35,098 bases of DNA. Source: an uncultured Verrucomicrobiota bacterium. Its GTDB lineage: Bacteria; Verrucomicrobiota; Verrucomicrobiia; Limisphaerales; UBA9464. The notes beneath the pieces are model-generated. The model was not told the DNA's origin and did not search any database. It saw nothing but the letters and a program-made list of their open reading frames with translations. The stretch covers positions 1 through 35,098 of the forward strand of contig CAIWAH010000340.1 of assembly GCA_903910585.1 (NCBI GenBank). The letters are read 5' to 3'. The position numbers were made by a program, and so were the translations under genes. This document shows positions 22,765-29,224 of the stretch, one piece after another. How positions within the stretch are numbered: the first letter of the stretch is position 1; the number at the start of each line of letters is the position of its first letter.

Positions 22765-24078
22765 ATGAGCACACCCGTGTCCGATCTGAACCGCCGGGAC
22801 TTCGTCAAAGCCGGCTCCTTCGCCTCCCTCATGGCCGCCCTCGGAGGCGTTCCGATCACCGCCCAAGAGGCTGCGAAACCCGCGGACGGCACGCTGCCGG
22901 TGCCGAAGGCGGATCCGAACTACAAGGAGAAGCCCGTGGGGCCGCCGGTGAAGTTTGGAATTATCGGCCTCGGCGCGCAGGGACGCGAGGTCATCACCCA
23001 ACTCGCCAAGCTGCCCAACGGCCCGGTGGCCGCCATCTGCGACAATTACAAGTCGTCCATCCGTCGCGCTGCGGAAACCGCATCGAGTGCCAAGCAGGTC
23101 GAGGATTATCGGGCGGTGCTCGACGACAAGGAAGTGCAGGCCGTGGTCATTGCCACGCCCACCCACCTCCACAAGGAGATTGCCCTCGCCGCGCTCCAGG
23201 CCGGCAAGCATGTGTATCTGGAAGCGCCGTTGGCGCACACGATTGATGACGCCCGGCTGATTGCGAAGGCGGCCTCGGCGTTGCCCGCCAAGCAGATCTT
23301 CCAGGCCGGACTTCAGTTTCGCGGCAACCCGCAGCATCACCACGTGCTCAAGTTCTTCCGCACCGGTGCTTCGGGGAAGACCGCGTCGGCCTACGCCCAG
23401 TTCAACAAGAAGAATTCGTGGCGCCGTGCCTCCCCGAATTCCGAGCGCGAAAAGGCGCTCAACTGGCGTCTCTACAAGGACACGTCGATTGGTCTGATCG
23501 GGGAGATCGGCATCCACTCGCTTGATTGCACGAGCTGGTATCTCGACAAGCTGCCCGTGTCGGTGACCGGCTTCGGCAGCATCCTCCAGTGGCAGGATGA
23601 CCGTGAGGTCGCGGACACCGTGCAGGCGGTGGTCGAGTATCCCGGCGGTGTGCGGATGACATTCGCCTCGACGCTGGCGTGTTCGTTCGAGTCGGAGCAC
23701 CAGATCTTTTACGGCAGCGACGCCGCGATCCTCATCCGCGACAACAAGGGGTGGATGTTCAAGGAGGTGGATGCACCGTTGCTCGGCTGGGAAGTCTATG
23801 CCCGCAAAGACGACATCCTGAGCGATTCCGGCATCGCGCTGGTCGCCAACGCGACCAAGATCCTCGCGCAGGGCAAGAAACCCGCCGAAGCCGCCAGCGA
23901 GACCGATTCACCGGTCAAATACGCGCTGGAGAAGTTCATCGAGCACGTCAATGAAGGCACCGCGCCGACCGGCAACTGGCAGGCCGGATTCGAGGCCACC
24001 GTCACCGCCATCAAGGCGAACGAAGCCGTGGCGACCGGCAGCAGGATCACTTTTCAGAAGGAATGGTTTGTCGTGTGA
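22765..24078 (+). CDS. Tat-exported Gfo/Idh/MocA-family oxidoreductase lacking the EKP lysine
   Basis: The 437-aa product begins with a twin-arginine signal (NRRDFVKAGSFASLMAALGG), so it is exported folded, normally with bound nucleotide. The Rossmann motif is IIGLGAQGREVITQL. Where the family usually reads E-K-P, this protein reads E153-A154-P155 (VYLEAPLAHTIDDA), so the lysine that normally contacts cofactor and substrate is absent. The C-terminal domain keeps GEIGIHSLDCTSWYLDKLP, with the His/Asp pair in the substrate site. The frame is open from 22663, but the ATG at 22765 gives the proper Tat N-terminus. Relatives act on sugars, and some keep a tightly bound NAD. Substrate unknown. Confidence 0.9.
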   Translation: MSTPVSDLNRRDFVKAGSFASLMAALGGVPITAQEAAKPADGTLPVPKADPNYKEKPVGPPVKFGIIGLGAQGREVITQLAKLPNGPVAAICDNYKSSIRRAAETASSAKQVEDYRAVLDDKEVQAVVIATPTHLHKEIALAALQAGKHVYLEAPLAHTIDDARLIAKAASALPAKQIFQAGLQFRGNPQHHHVLKFFRTGASGKTASAYAQFNKKNSWRRASPNSEREKALNWRLYKDTSIGLIGEIGIHSLDCTSWYLDKLPVSVTGFGSILQWQDDREVADTVQAVVEYPGGVRMTFASTLACSFESEHQIFYGSDAAILIRDNKGWMFKEVDAPLLGWEVYARKDDILSDSGIALVANATKILAQGKKPAEAASETDSPVKYALEKFIEHVNEGTAPTGNWQAGFEATVTAIKANEAVATGSRITFQKEWFVV

Positions 24079-24119
24079 CGGTTTGTGCCCTCGCCAGCCG
24101 CGCCGGCCTTGTGATTTGA

Positions 24120-24386
24120 ATGAGGGCTCGTCGCTCAGGAATGTTCGCCGTCGGGCTGATGCTCGGCGGCGTTCTCTTTTTGGTCGGTTTGGATTCAGCC
24201 ATCCGTCCTGAGCCGATGGTGCTCGGACATGCTTTTCAGGCACCCGGAAAGCCCGGGTTCAGCAAAGTGCAGAGCGCTTTCGGTGCAGAGCGAGTTGACC
24301 GACGTAAGGCCCGCCTTTACGGCGCCGCGGCGATGCTGCTCGGCGTTGGGCTGATCACGGTCGGATGGCGGTCTCGGAACGATTGA
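24120..24386 (+). CDS. Small two-TM membrane protein, unknown
   Basis: The 88-aa product has two hydrophobic segments (FAVGLMLGGVLFLVGLD near 9-25 and LYGAAAMLLGVGLITVGW near 66-83) joined by a polar loop of about 40 residues with basic flanks. No family is recognised. It starts 41 bases after the Tat oxidoreductase gene and ends 6 bases before the convergent hslR-like gene. The hydrophobic pattern and lack of a better overlapping frame support coding, but an SD is missing and the size is small. Confidence 0.6.
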   Translation: MRARRSGMFAVGLMLGGVLFLVGLDSAIRPEPMVLGHAFQAPGKPGFSKVQSAFGAERVDRRKARLYGAAAMLLGVGLITVGWRSRND

Positions 24387-24392
24387 GCCACC

Positions 24393-24755
24393 TCAGAATC
24401 CCAAGCCGTCCAGTTGCCGGCGTTCCCGCTTGGTCGGCCGACCGGCGCCCTTGGGACGGAAAACCGGCGTGACGAACACCGGATCGCGCGCACGGCTGTA
24501 TTCCTCGGGTAGCGTGAGGTCTTCCGCGAATTCCGGCACGAGCTTGGCGCCGACGCGCGAGCCCGGAGCTCCCAGCACCTTCAGGGTGCGACGGACGTTG
24601 CCGCAAAGGGCTTCGACGCGGTCACCGGGCTTTACCTCGCGGGCGGGCTTGGCGGGATCGCCGTTCACCTTGACGTGGCCGCCCTTGATGGAATCGGCCG
24701 CGAGAGTGCGGGTCTTGTAGAGGCGCACGGCCCAGAGCCATTGGTCGAGGCGCAT
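24393..24755 (-). CDS. hslR: S4-domain RNA-binding protein, Hsp15-like
   Basis: The 120-aa product opens with a classic S4 domain (MRLDQWLWAVRLYKTRTLAA, GGHVKVNGDPAKPAREVKPG). It then has a basic C-terminal tail (GAGRPTKRERRQLDGL) as in Hsp15/HslR, which binds stalled 50S subunits carrying nascent chains and helps recycle them after heat shock. Length and domain order fit the family well. It follows the zur gene by 9 bases on the same strand and so is probably the last gene of the zinc-uptake operon, perhaps only by read-through. Assignment to HslR rather than another S4 protein rests on the C-terminal GRPTKRERR motif. Confidence 0.85.
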   Translation of the reverse strand: MRLDQWLWAVRLYKTRTLAADSIKGGHVKVNGDPAKPAREVKPGDRVEALCGNVRRTLKVLGAPGSRVGAKLVPEFAEDLTLPEEYSRARDPVFVTPVFRPKGAGRPTKRERRQLDGLGF

Positions 24756-24764
24756 GATGTCGGG

Positions 24765-25253
24765 TCAGACGACGGGTTTTGGTGCCACCTGGCAGCGGGA
24801 GCACAGCCCAAAAAATTCCAGTCGGTGACTGACCTGGGTGAACCCGTGCCGGCGGCCGATTTCGGCTTCGATGTCCGCGGGAAAACACTCGTCAATTTCG
24901 ACCACGAGGGAGCACTTCCGGCAGACTAAGTGGTGGTGGTGGCCATCGTCCCCTTCGGCCAGCAGTTCAAAGCGCGCCACGCCGTCGCCCAGGTCGAAGC
25001 GGCGCACGAGGCGCATTTCCTCCAGGGTGTTCAGGTTCCGATAGACCGTGGCCAGATCGCAGCTTTCCTTGCCGAGGGCGGCGTGGATTTCCTTGTTGCT
25101 AAGGGGACTCTGGTGGCGGCGCAGCACGTCGAGGATGGCCTGGCGCGGGCCGGTGATCTTGCGGGCACCTTGCCGGAGCCGTTCGGTCAATTCGGTGAGC
25201 GGCTGCTGGATGAGCCGGTGCGGATGGGAATGCTGGCCGCAGGGCTGTTTCAT
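24765..25253 (-). CDS. zur: Fur-family regulator, probably the zinc regulator Zur
   Basis: The 162-aa product is a Fur-type protein. A winged-helix region has TGPRQAILDVLRRHQSPLSN and a recognition helix near 66-83 (DLATVYRNLNTLEEMRLV). The metal region has HHHHLVCRKC (105-114) and CSRC (151-154), two CXXC pairs for the structural zinc. The start is the ATG at 25253, which overlaps the znuB stop by four bases; the frame is open far upstream but that part is the antisense-like shadow of znuB. Location directly after znuACB is why Zur is preferred over Fur, Mur or Nur. It would repress the uptake genes when zinc is sufficient and, being in the operon, control itself. Confidence 0.88.
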   Translation of the reverse strand: MKQPCGQHSHPHRLIQQPLTELTERLRQGARKITGPRQAILDVLRRHQSPLSNKEIHAALGKESCDLATVYRNLNTLEEMRLVRRFDLGDGVARFELLAEGDDGHHHHLVCRKCSLVVEIDECFPADIEAEIGRRHGFTQVSHRLEFFGLCSRCQVAPKPVV

Positions 25254-26065
25254 GTTCGGGGAACCCGGGCTTTCCGCAGCGATGCCAAGGGCAGCGACAG
25301 GAGGAATAGCGCCGAGCAGGCCAACACGATGGTCGGTCCGCAGGGGAGATCGAATTGGTAACTTGCGGCCACTCCACCGAATCCACCGACCAGCCCGGCA
25401 AGCACGCTGAGTGCGACATGCTGGCGGAAGTTCGCCGCCAAATTCCGGGCGGCGGCGGGTGGAATCACCAGCAGCGACGTCACAAGGATGATTCCCAGCA
25501 ACCGGATACTGAGCGCCACCACCGCGGTAAGCAGAAGGACGAAAAGGTAGTTCAGGCCGCGCACCGAGTGGCCGCCCAGATGCGCCAAGTCCTCCTGCAC
25601 CGTGAGCAGCGTGAGGGAGCTCAGAAGCCTGAACATGACACCGCCGACCACCACGGTCGCGGCCACGGCAAGGCCGACATCCACGCCGCCGACGCTCAGG
25701 ATGTCCCCGAAAAGATAGCGGTGCAGTTCGCCGCGAAATCCCTTGAGGAGGCTGAACCCAACGATGCCGAGCGCCATGAACGACGACATCAGCAGGGCCA
25801 TGATGGTGTCGGTCAGCAGTTGGGTTCTTTCCTTCAGCCAGAGGATCAGCCCGGCCACAAGCAGGCTGACCGCCAGCATTGCCCAGGTCGGATCGGGCAT
25901 TCCCAGCCAGAATCCCGCGGCAACTCCGGCCAGCGCGGAGTGGGCAACCGTGTCGCTGAAGAACGACATGCGCCGCGCCGTGACGAACACCCCCAGCAAC
26001 GCACACAGCGGCGCCAGCAGCACCGTGATCATCAGCGCCCGCTGCATGTAGGGTTCACTGAACAT
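25250..26065 (-). CDS. znuB: Zinc ABC transporter permease
   Basis: The 271-aa protein is largely hydrophobic with about eight TM segments, as in the ABC-3 family of zinc/manganese permeases. Typical motifs include MQRALMITVLLAPLCALLGVF at the start, SDTVAHSALAGVAAGF (the conserved D...HS region), and LLVIPPAAARNLA late in the sequence. It forms the membrane channel for metal delivered by ZnuA and powered by ZnuC. Its start overlaps the end of znuC by 11 bases and its stop overlaps the zur ATG by four, indicating tight translational coupling. Zinc rather than manganese is inferred from the His-rich loop of ZnuA and the adjacent Fur-family gene. Confidence 0.93.
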   Translation of the reverse strand: MFSEPYMQRALMITVLLAPLCALLGVFVTARRMSFFSDTVAHSALAGVAAGFWLGMPDPTWAMLAVSLLVAGLILWLKERTQLLTDTIMALLMSSFMALGIVGFSLLKGFRGELHRYLFGDILSVGGVDVGLAVAATVVVGGVMFRLLSSLTLLTVQEDLAHLGGHSVRGLNYLFVLLLTAVVALSIRLLGIILVTSLLVIPPAAARNLAANFRQHVALSVLAGLVGGFGGVAASYQFDLPCGPTIVLACSALFLLSLPLASLRKARVPRT

Positions 26066-26849
26066 GGACGTGGCGATGACCGTGGGCGTGGTCGTGATGG
26101 TAGGGAGTCACGTGGATGCCGTAGGCCTGCTTCAGCGAATCGGCGTTCATCACCTCTTCGGGCGTGCCCTCGCAGCAGATCACGCCGTTCAGTGCATAGA
26201 CCCGCGAGGCGTGACGGAAGACCATGGACAGGTCGTGGGACACCAGCACCACGGTCAGTTGGTGGCGCCGATGCACCTGGGTGATGAGTTCGTAAAATGT
26301 GTGTTCCCCCGGGGTGTCCACTCCGGCGGTGGGTTCGTCGAGCAGCAGCAGGTCTGGATTGCCCAGCAGGCTGAAGGCGATGAGCACCCGCTGCAGTTGG
26401 CCGCCGCTGAGGCCCGCAAGCGGGCGGTCGAGCAGGCGTTCCACGTCGAACTCCTCCAGCACGGGCTTCAGGACGGCATCGGTGGACGCATGGCGCCGCC
26501 AGAACCAATCGCGGGTGGTCGCGAGTTTGAGGCAAAGAAACTCACGCACGCTGAGCACGAAACTCCGGTCCAACGCGAGGCGTTGGGGCACGTATCCCAC
26601 CCGCTGGAGCACTGGTGCGGAATGCTTCTGCCCGAACAGGCGAACCTCGCCCGCGTCGGGCTGGTGCAGTCCCAGCAGGCAGCGGAGCAGGGTGGTCTTG
26701 CCGGAACCGTTCGGACCGATCAGGGCCACGATCTGGCCCTTGGGAACGTGAAAGTCCACTCCGCGCAGGACCTGCGTGTCGCCCAAGGTGACCTTCAGCC
26801 CGCGCACCTCGATTGCCAACCCGCCGGAATGGAACTGGATGGCGGGCAT
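26055..26849 (-). CDS. znuC: Zinc ABC transporter ATP-binding protein with His-rich tail
   Basis: The 264-aa ATPase has all ABC motifs: Walker A GPNGSGKTT (45-53), Q-loop near VGYVPQRLAL, signature LSGGQ (147-151), Walker B LLLLDEPTAGVD with Asp171-Glu172, and the H-loop His205 (VSHDLSM). The last 20 residues are rich in histidine (PYHHDHAHGHRHVHV), a tail that could bind zinc on the cytoplasmic side or sense it. The gene lies 4 bases after znuA and overlaps znuB by 11 bases. Confidence 0.94.
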   Translation of the reverse strand: MPAIQFHSGGLAIEVRGLKVTLGDTQVLRGVDFHVPKGQIVALIGPNGSGKTTLLRCLLGLHQPDAGEVRLFGQKHSAPVLQRVGYVPQRLALDRSFVLSVREFLCLKLATTRDWFWRRHASTDAVLKPVLEEFDVERLLDRPLAGLSGGQLQRVLIAFSLLGNPDLLLLDEPTAGVDTPGEHTFYELITQVHRRHQLTVVLVSHDLSMVFRHASRVYALNGVICCEGTPEEVMNADSLKQAYGIHVTPYHHDHAHGHRHVHVQ

Positions 26850-26853
26850 AGGT

Positions 26854-27798
26854 TCAGCGCAGGGCGTCGGCGAGCGACTTGAGATTTCGCCTCATCCCGT
26901 CCTCGTAGGATGCGGTCGTCAATGAACCGGTTTCGAGGACATCCAATTGAGCCACGGACAGTCCGAGGTCACGGGCCAGCTGCTGGGCCAGGCGGGGATT
27001 GAACTGCGGTTCGGTGAAGACCACTTTGACCCCGCGATCCCGGATGGCTTTCGACAGCGCGGCGAGGTAGCGCGGAGAAGGGGACGAACCGGGGACCTCC
27101 TCGATCACACCGACCAGCTTCAGGCCGTAGCGGCGGCAGAAATACGGGAAGGCGTCATGGAATGTGATCACGTCCTTCCGCAGCAGCCGGGCAATTTCTT
27201 TCCGCAGTTCCGCGTCCAGGTGGTCCAAGCGTTCGCAGTAACGGCGGGCATTCTCGGCGTAGCGGGCGGCGTTCGCGGAGTCAGCCTGGGAGAGGGCGGT
27301 GACGAGATTGCTGATCGCATGTTTGGCCAGAAGGGGATCCAGCCAGATATGCGGATTGGGCCCCGTTCCGTGGTCGTGTCCGTGCCCGCCTCCCGATCCA
27401 ACCTGCAGTTGCGGCAGATCGAAGATCAGGTTCGTGTGGGCAATGCCTGCCGATGCTTCGGCGACCAACCGGCCCGGTCGGTCAGTGCTCTTGATGACCT
27501 TTTCTAGCCAGTTCTCCAGTCCCAGCCCGTTCAGGAACACGATGTCCGCGGACTGGATGCGTTCCCGGTCCTTGGGCCGAAGCTGAAAGTCGTGCGGGCC
27601 GACATCGGCCGGCAGCAGGTTGTCCACCTCGGCCGCATCGCCGGCGACGTTCTTCGCCCAGCAGTAAAGCGGGGGAATGGTGGTGAGGATGCGGACTTTT
27701 TGGCCTTCTGCTCCTGCCGCCTCCGGAAGCCAGCCCAAGAGAACCGTCAGCGCCAACAGCAGTCGGGGAATCATGCTGAAAAATTGCCGGCGAAACAT
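26854..27798 (-). CDS. znuA: Zinc ABC transporter substrate-binding protein
   Basis: The 314-aa protein (from the ATG at 27798) has a signal peptide (FFSMIPRLLLALTVLLGWLP...) and the cluster A-I solute-binding fold. Predicted metal ligands are His69 (VGPHDFQL), His150 (NPHIWLDP), His214 (TFHDAFPYF) and Glu289 (DVLETG). A His-rich loop GGGHGHDHGTG (136-146) separates the first two, which is a hallmark of zinc rather than manganese binding proteins. It captures periplasmic zinc and hands it to ZnuB. A GTG seven codons upstream (27819) would overlap the palindrome at 27804-27818, so the ATG is preferred. It is the first gene of znuA-znuC-znuB-zur. Confidence 0.92.
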   Translation of the reverse strand: MFRRQFFSMIPRLLLALTVLLGWLPEAAGAEGQKVRILTTIPPLYCWAKNVAGDAAEVDNLLPADVGPHDFQLRPKDRERIQSADIVFLNGLGLENWLEKVIKSTDRPGRLVAEASAGIAHTNLIFDLPQLQVGSGGGHGHDHGTGPNPHIWLDPLLAKHAISNLVTALSQADSANAARYAENARRYCERLDHLDAELRKEIARLLRKDVITFHDAFPYFCRRYGLKLVGVIEEVPGSSPSPRYLAALSKAIRDRGVKVVFTEPQFNPRLAQQLARDLGLSVAQLDVLETGSLTTASYEDGMRRNLKSLADALR

Positions 27799-27803
27799 GG
27801 CGT

Positions 27804-27818
27804 TGCAAACGGATTGCA
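27804..27818. promoter_or_regulatory. Candidate Zur operator upstream of znuA
   Basis: TGCAAACGGATTGCA has perfect 5-base arms (TGCAA/TTGCA) around a 5-base centre. It ends 5 bases before the znuA ATG and lies between that ATG and the rpsR terminator, a gap of only about 33 bases that must also hold any znuA promoter. Position fits Fur-family repression, but the arms differ from known Zur boxes (TGATAATNATTATCA-like), so binding by Zur is an inference. Confidence 0.4.
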
Positions 27819-27831
27819 CTGAGCGGCGACA

Positions 27832-27856
27832 GAAAAACCGCCGAAACTCGGCGGTT
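27832..27856 (-). terminator. Rho-independent terminator after rpsR
   Basis: On the minus strand AACCGCCGA-GTT-TCGGCGGTT gives a 9-bp stem with a 3-base loop, followed by a T run (27837-27833) and TCTG. It lies 17 bases beyond the rpsR stop and separates the TraR/DksA-rpmG-rpsR unit from znuA. Confidence 0.8.
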
Positions 27857-27873
27857 GAATCGGCGCGGGCGCC

Positions 27874-28119
27874 TTACTTCATCATCAGCATGTGCCGGGC
27901 CTGCTTGATGGCTCGGGACAGCTGGCGCTGGAAGTGGGCGGGAAGGCCGGTGTATTTCCGGGGCAGGATGCGGCCGTTTTCGGTCACATACTGCTTCAGA
28001 AGGGTCACGTTCTTGAAGTCGATCGCGTCGATGGTGAAGTCGATCTTGGGCTTCGGCCGCGGCGTGCGCGTGGTGTTCGTGCGGCGTTTCTTTTCCTCAA
28101 GCTTGGTCTTGCGAGGCAT
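27874..28119 (-). CDS. rpsR: 30S ribosomal protein S18, cysteine-free form
   Basis: The 81-aa product has the S18 core [27 protein letters not shown] followed by [15 protein letters not shown]. The N-terminus is basic ([20 protein letters not shown]) and contains no cysteine at all, so the zinc-binding CXXC-type site found in C+ S18 proteins is missing. S18 binds the 30S platform next to S6. The start lies 3 bases after the rpmG stop and lacks an SD, so translation probably depends on coupling to rpmG. A terminator follows. Whether this is the only rpsR copy in the genome cannot be seen here. Confidence 0.96.
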   Translation of the reverse strand: MPRKTKLEEKKRRTNTTRTPRPKPKIDFTIDAIDFKNVTLLKQYVTENGRILPRKYTGLPAHFQRQLSRAIKQARHMLMMK

Positions 28120-28122
28120 AAA

Positions 28123-28290
28123 TTATTTGATTTCGCGGTGCAGGGTGCGGCGGCGAAGAGCGGGGTTGAACTTCATCTTCTCCACCTTGTCGGTCTGCAG
28201 CTTCTTGTTGCGGGTGGTCTGGTAGCGGCTCGGAGACTTTCCTTCCTTGCGCGCTTCGGTGCATTCAATCGTGACAATTTCGCGGGGCAT
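28123..28290 (-). CDS. rpmG: 50S ribosomal protein L33, zinc-site-free form
   Basis: A 55-codon gene: [17 protein letters not shown], then [29 protein letters not shown] and the end LHREIK. This is L33 of the large subunit. Only one cysteine (Cys10) is present; the paired CXXC motifs of zinc-binding L33 are replaced (TEARKEG, and no C-terminal C-P-X-C). A strong SD (AAGGAG) sits in the stop region of the upstream TraR/DksA-like gene, 6 bases before this start region. The gene is co-transcribed with rpsR, which starts 3 bases after its stop. Confidence 0.95.
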   Translation of the reverse strand: MPREIVTIECTEARKEGKSPSRYQTTRNKKLQTDKVEKMKFNPALRRRTLHREIK

Positions 28291-28296
28291 AAATCG

Positions 28297-29073
28297 TTAC
28301 TCCTTCTCTTTGGCGGCCGGCTTCTCGTCCGGTTCGTCGTCTGAATCGTCGGAATCGGAACCGCCGCCGCTGTCCACGCTGCCGAGGGCGCCCAAACGGC
28401 GCTGGCGCAGGGCACCTTCCTTTTCGAGACGGGCCTGGGCCTCAACCGTGAAACGCGTCCACGGAATCGCCTCCAGACGGGCCTTGGGAATGGGCTTGCC
28501 GCTGTCTTCGCAGACACCGTAGTTGCCCTTTTCGATGCGCTTGAGTGCCTCCTCGATCTCGTAAATCGCGTCCTGATCGGACGAAAGCAGGCTCAGGGCA
28601 AAGTCACGGTCAAAATTGTCGGTGCCGGAGTCGCCCATGTGGAGGCTGTAATTCTCCATCTCCGTCTGGGACTCCTTGGCCAGCCCGCTCATCTGCTCCC
28701 GCAGGCGGGTGTGCAGTTCGAGGAGGTTCTGGTAAAACTTGCGCCACTCGGGCTTCACCTTGTCCACCGGTGTCCAAACCGGGCCGGACCCCTTGTTGAA
28801 CTTGGCGAGCGGGCGACCCAAGATGGACGACACGGTGGCCGCGCCCACATGGCGGGCCTTGGCGGTGGCCGTCTTCACGGCCGGAGCCGCGGGGGCGGGG
28901 GCCGGCTGCGGGGCCGCCTTGGACGCGTTTTTCTTGGCCGAAGCCGAAGTCTTGGACGTCGAAGCTTTGTTGGCGCTCACGGTTTTCTGCGATGTCGAAC
29001 GCGGTGTCTTTTTCGCTCTGGCGAGACGCCCACACGGGAAGCTGGCCGGAACGAAGGCCGCGGAAGCTAGCAA
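28297..29073 (-). CDS. TraR/DksA-family protein with degenerate zinc finger
   Basis: The C-terminal region has the DksA pattern: DFALSLLSSDQDAIYEIEEALKRIE-type helix, then YGVCEDSGKPIP and KARLEAIPWTRFTVEAQ. In canonical DksA four cysteines hold zinc; here only the first remains and the others are Ser, Phe and Ala-type residues. The N-terminal ~80 residues are Lys/Ala/Ser/Pro-rich and probably disordered. DksA-like proteins enter the RNA polymerase secondary channel and modulate rRNA and stress promoters with ppGpp. The start is uncertain: TTG at 29073 has a GGAAG SD 5 bases upstream and is used here; GTG at 28980 is an alternative; the most distant ATG (29244) would overlap the divergent regulator gene. 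It heads the rpmG-rpsR unit, 6 bases before rpmG. Confidence 0.8.
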   Translation of the reverse strand: MLASAAFVPASFPCGRLARAKKTPRSTSQKTVSANKASTSKTSASAKKNASKAAPQPAPAPAAPAVKTATAKARHVGAATVSSILGRPLAKFNKGSGPVWTPVDKVKPEWRKFYQNLLELHTRLREQMSGLAKESQTEMENYSLHMGDSGTDNFDRDFALSLLSSDQDAIYEIEEALKRIEKGNYGVCEDSGKPIPKARLEAIPWTRFTVEAQARLEKEGALRQRRLGALGSVDSGGGSDSDDSDDEPDEKPAAKEKE

Positions 29074-29081
29074 GTGAGCTT

Positions 29082-29119
29082 CCGATTGCCACAAAAATCT
29101 TAACTGACGCCGCAATCGG
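29082..29119. promoter_or_regulatory. Inverted repeat in the TraR/DksA - response regulator divergent region
   Basis: CCGATTGC (29082-29089) and GCAATCGG (29112-29119) are perfect 8-base inverted copies with centres 30 bases apart, about three helical turns. The spacer contains an AT-rich stretch with TAAGAT on the minus strand, a possible -10 box for the TraR/DksA-like gene. A pair of operator half-sites is one reading; chance is another. Confidence 0.3.
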
Positions 29120-29224
29120 TTTCCGGGGCGACCGTCTTTGGCTTGGCTGACGAGCGTGCGTTGGGGGCCGCGGTGCTTTCGGCTTTGGTCGGCGGCCCGG
29201 TTCCGGGCATAACCGGGCCACGCA

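Noticed and set aside
24765..26006. A 413-codon version of the Zur frame reaching into znuB
   Set aside because: The extra N-terminal part is an out-of-phase reading of znuB; the Fur domain begins at the ATG at 25253.
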